Shown one piece after another: positions 5,457-6,747 of a DNA stretch of 6,747 bases (within the stretch, counting starts at the first letter, position 1; every line of letters starts with the position of its first letter). The DNA lies in the NCBI GenBank assembly GCA_041748175.1, contig JBGTDU010000119.1, positions 1 through 6,747 of the forward strand, in the 5' to 3' direction. The stretch comes from JAHEJB01 sp041748175 (GTDB lineage: Bacteria > Bacteroidota > Rhodothermia > Rhodothermales > Rubricoccaceae). A model generated the notes under the pieces. The model saw nothing but the letters and a program-made list of their open reading frames with translations. It was not told where the DNA came from and searched no databases. Made by a program: the position numbers and the translations under genes.

Positions 5457-6557
5457 ATGAAACGCCTACTCCTATTCTCCCTCATGCCCCTGCTGGCCTA
5501 TGTGCCTCTCGCGCAAGCGCAGATGATGCCCTTGACGACGACTTCCGACCCCGCCCGCGCCGAATTCGAGCAGGGTCGCACGCGACTCTCGCACGCCGAC
5601 CTCGTGGGAGCCCGCGAACACCTCGACGCGGCCCTCGCCGCCGACCCGTCGTTCGGCCTTGCCCACATGTACCGGGCCGTCGTCTCCACGCCTGCCGAGG
5701 AAGTGGAGCACATGCGCCACGCCTCCGCCGCCCGCGTCTCTGAGGGCGAGCGCCTGATGATCGAAGGCCGCGCCGCCCACGTCGCAGGCGATCACGACCG
5801 TGAGGTCGCCCTGTACAAGCAGGCGGCCGACACCGCGCCCTCCGACCCGCACCCGCTCTTCGCACGCGGCTTCGAGCTCTACTTCCAGGATCGCAACGCC
5901 GAGTCCCTCGAGGACTTCCGCCGGCTCCTCACTATCGCCCCCGAATTCGCTGGCGCGTACAACGGGATCGGCTACGCCGCGATGGAGCTGGACGACATGG
6001 CTACCGCCGAGGCCGCCTTCCGCGACTACATTCGCACCGCGCCCGACGAGGCCAACCCGTACGACTCGATGGGCGAGTTCCTGATGAGCGTCGAGCGCAT
6101 GGACGAGGCCGAGGCGCAGTTCGAGATGGCGCTCACCAAGGATCCAACGTTCTCGAACAGCAGCTTGAACCTCGCCCGCATCGGCATCGAGCGGACGAAC
6201 CGCCGATTCGAGCAGGCTGTGGCCAATGGCGATGCCGACGCTGTTGCGGCTCTCTACACGGCCGGGGCCATGGTCTTCCCGCCCGACATGGAGCCCATCC
6301 AGGGGCGCGAAGCCATCGCTGAGTTGTTCGCCGACTTCGTTGCCGGTGGCGTTGATGGTGTGAACCTGGAGACCACCGACGTGCTGGTAATGGGCGACTA
6401 TGCCCATGAGGTTGCCTGGGGGACGATCAGTGCCGGTGGCGAGGTCGGAGACCCCTTCAGCATCAACGTTCTCTGGATGAAGGTGGGGGGCGAGTGGTTG
6501 CTCCACCGCGACATCTGGAACTCGAACGGACCCCAGACGACGTCCGCCGGCGACTAG
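5457..6557 (+). CDS. Exported TPR protein with C-terminal NTF2/SnoaL-like domain
   Basis: This 366-residue protein begins with a clean Sec signal peptide (KRLLLFSLMPLLAYV, cleavage after AQA at 19-21). I chose ATG 5457 over the in-frame TTG at 5424 because the latter would bury the signal peptide. Residues about 33-245 are helical tetratricopeptide repeats with typical spacing, for example the units starting ARAEFEQGRTRL, PHPLFARGFELYF, AGAYNGIGYAAM, ANPYDSMGEFLM and SNSSLNLARIGI. The charged linker SEGERLMIEGRAAHVAGDHD lies near residue 95-114. Residues about 250-362 (FEQAVANGDADAVAALY, MVFPPDMEPIQGREAIAELF, then the HEVAWGTIS and EWLLHRDIWN strands) match the NTF2-like fold of SnoaL/DUF4440 proteins, which serve as small-ligand pockets or enzymes. 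It is probably periplasmic; partner and ligand are unknown. It stands alone with no operon partner in the window. Confidence 0.93.
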   Translation: MKRLLLFSLMPLLAYVPLAQAQMMPLTTTSDPARAEFEQGRTRLSHADLVGAREHLDAALAADPSFGLAHMYRAVVSTPAEEVEHMRHASAARVSEGERLMIEGRAAHVAGDHDREVALYKQAADTAPSDPHPLFARGFELYFQDRNAESLEDFRRLLTIAPEFAGAYNGIGYAAMELDDMATAEAAFRDYIRTAPDEANPYDSMGEFLMSVERMDEAEAQFEMALTKDPTFSNSSLNLARIGIERTNRRFEQAVANGDADAVAALYTAGAMVFPPDMEPIQGREAIAELFADFVAGGVDGVNLETTDVLVMGDYAHEVAWGTISAGGEVGDPFSINVLWMKVGGEWLLHRDIWNSNGPQTTSAGD

Positions 6558-6583
6558 CCTCAGCGCGTAGCATCGAAAACTGC

Positions 6584-6600
6584 CCCCCTTGCCAAGGGGG
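6584..6600. terminator. Perfect palindrome CCCCCTTG-C-CAAGGGGG after the TPR gene
   Basis: Eight-base arms meet at a single centre base, 26 bases after the TPR stop codon. There is no T-run on the plus strand; on the minus strand the stem is followed by CAGTTTTC. It may act as a transcript end or as a dispersed intergenic palindrome. The insertion sequence end lies only eight bases further on. Confidence 0.6.
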
Positions 6601-6608
6601 ACAAATCT

Positions 6609-6747
6609 GGGGCTGACCAAAAAGTCCGCGCCTGGGTGGGCGTTTTGTGCATGTAAAGGGGTTGGTTTGGTTAAATTTAGCCATGCAAACTCTTGGATCC
6701 TCGGGCAAGGTCACCTTCAAGGAGTACCAGCCCCATCAGCCGACTTT
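6609..6747 (+). mobile_element. Left end of an insertion sequence, probably IS1182 family; cut by right edge
   Basis: The sequence GGGGCTGACCAAAAAGTC at 6609-6626 resembles the terminal inverted repeat of IS1182-type elements. It lies 74 bases before an ATG whose product matches the start of that family's transposases. The other end is outside the window, so length, second repeat and target duplication cannot be checked. The exact first base (about 6608-6611) is uncertain. Confidence 0.68.
6683..6747 (+). CDS. Transposase N-terminus (IS1182-like DDE), truncated by window end
   Basis: Only 21 codons are present from ATG 6683. The stretch GKVTFKEYQPHQPT matches the conserved opening of IS1182-group transposases, which typically continue with LLPP and an L-I-P-x-x-H-x-V-R segment. 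The catalytic DDE residues would lie outside the window. The upstream stretch 6627-6682 is A/T-rich near its end (TTAAATTTAG at 6671-6680) and may include the element's promoter. The call rests on a short match. Confidence 0.68.
   Translation, partial: MQTLGSSGKVTFKEYQPHQPT

Noticed and set aside
5472..6620. A 382-codon minus-strand open frame opposite the TPR gene, longer than the gene itself
   Set aside because: It has no signal peptide or family motif, its composition is the G/V/E/R-rich pattern typical of antisense frames in GC-rich genes, and the plus-strand gene shows clear TPR and NTF2-like motifs.
6463..6720. A minus-strand 85-codon frame across the TPR gene end and IS end
   Set aside because: It crosses the palindrome and IS boundary and has no recognisable content; it is a chance open frame.
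1..6747. CRISPR array, tRNA, rRNA or phage genes
   Set aside because: No regularly spaced direct repeats, cloverleaf-like segments or phage protein motifs were seen on either strand.

Overview
The window looks like chromosomal DNA from a high-GC member of the Bacteroidota, most probably of the Rhodothermia (Rhodothermales/Rubricoccaceae-like). The evidence is a C-terminal type IX secretion (T9SS) sorting domain, a Reg_prop-type periplasmic sensor, start codons without Shine-Dalgarno sequences, and a GC-rich coding style. The genus cannot be named from the sequence alone.

Layout. (1) Positions 1-652, minus strand: the N-terminal 217 codons of a two-component-regulator-propeller (Reg_prop) sensor that continues past the left edge; it is absent from simple ORF lists because its stop lies outside the window. 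(2) 799-2112, plus strand, divergent from it: a subtilisin-like (S8) serine protease lipoprotein with a complete catalytic set and an I9-like propeptide carrying a triple FLRRY repeat and an Asp-rich loop. (3) 2113-2756: no intact gene. This stretch holds a perfect TGTCTCA/TGAGACA palindrome, the C-terminal third of a response-regulator receiver (REC) domain, a palindromic hairpin, and one isolated Reg_prop blade. (4) 2757-4937, plus: a 726-residue secreted protein with a large beta-rich region of a family I recognise by sequence but not by function, an Fn3-like module and a T9SS sorting domain, closed by a strong intrinsic terminator (4966-4993). (5) 4994-5456: no intact gene; contains a second C-terminal REC fragment (about 5166-5321). 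(6) 5457-6557, plus: an exported TPR protein fused to a C-terminal NTF2/SnoaL-like domain, followed by a perfect palindrome (6584-6600). (7) About 6609 to the right edge: the left end of an insertion sequence, probably IS1182 family, with its inverted repeat and the first 21 codons of its transposase.

The intact genes encode envelope or exported proteins: a sensor with a periplasmic propeller, a surface or periplasmic protease, a T9SS cargo and an exported TPR protein. They are separated by gaps and do not form an operon. The main feature beyond these genes is a scatter of two-component-system gene remnants (two REC tails and one Reg_prop blade) on both sides of the T9SS cargo gene, next to palindromes and an IS end. 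This suggests a rearranged region that once held more sensor or response-regulator genes. I do not see convincing evidence of a new defence, CRISPR or biosynthetic system.
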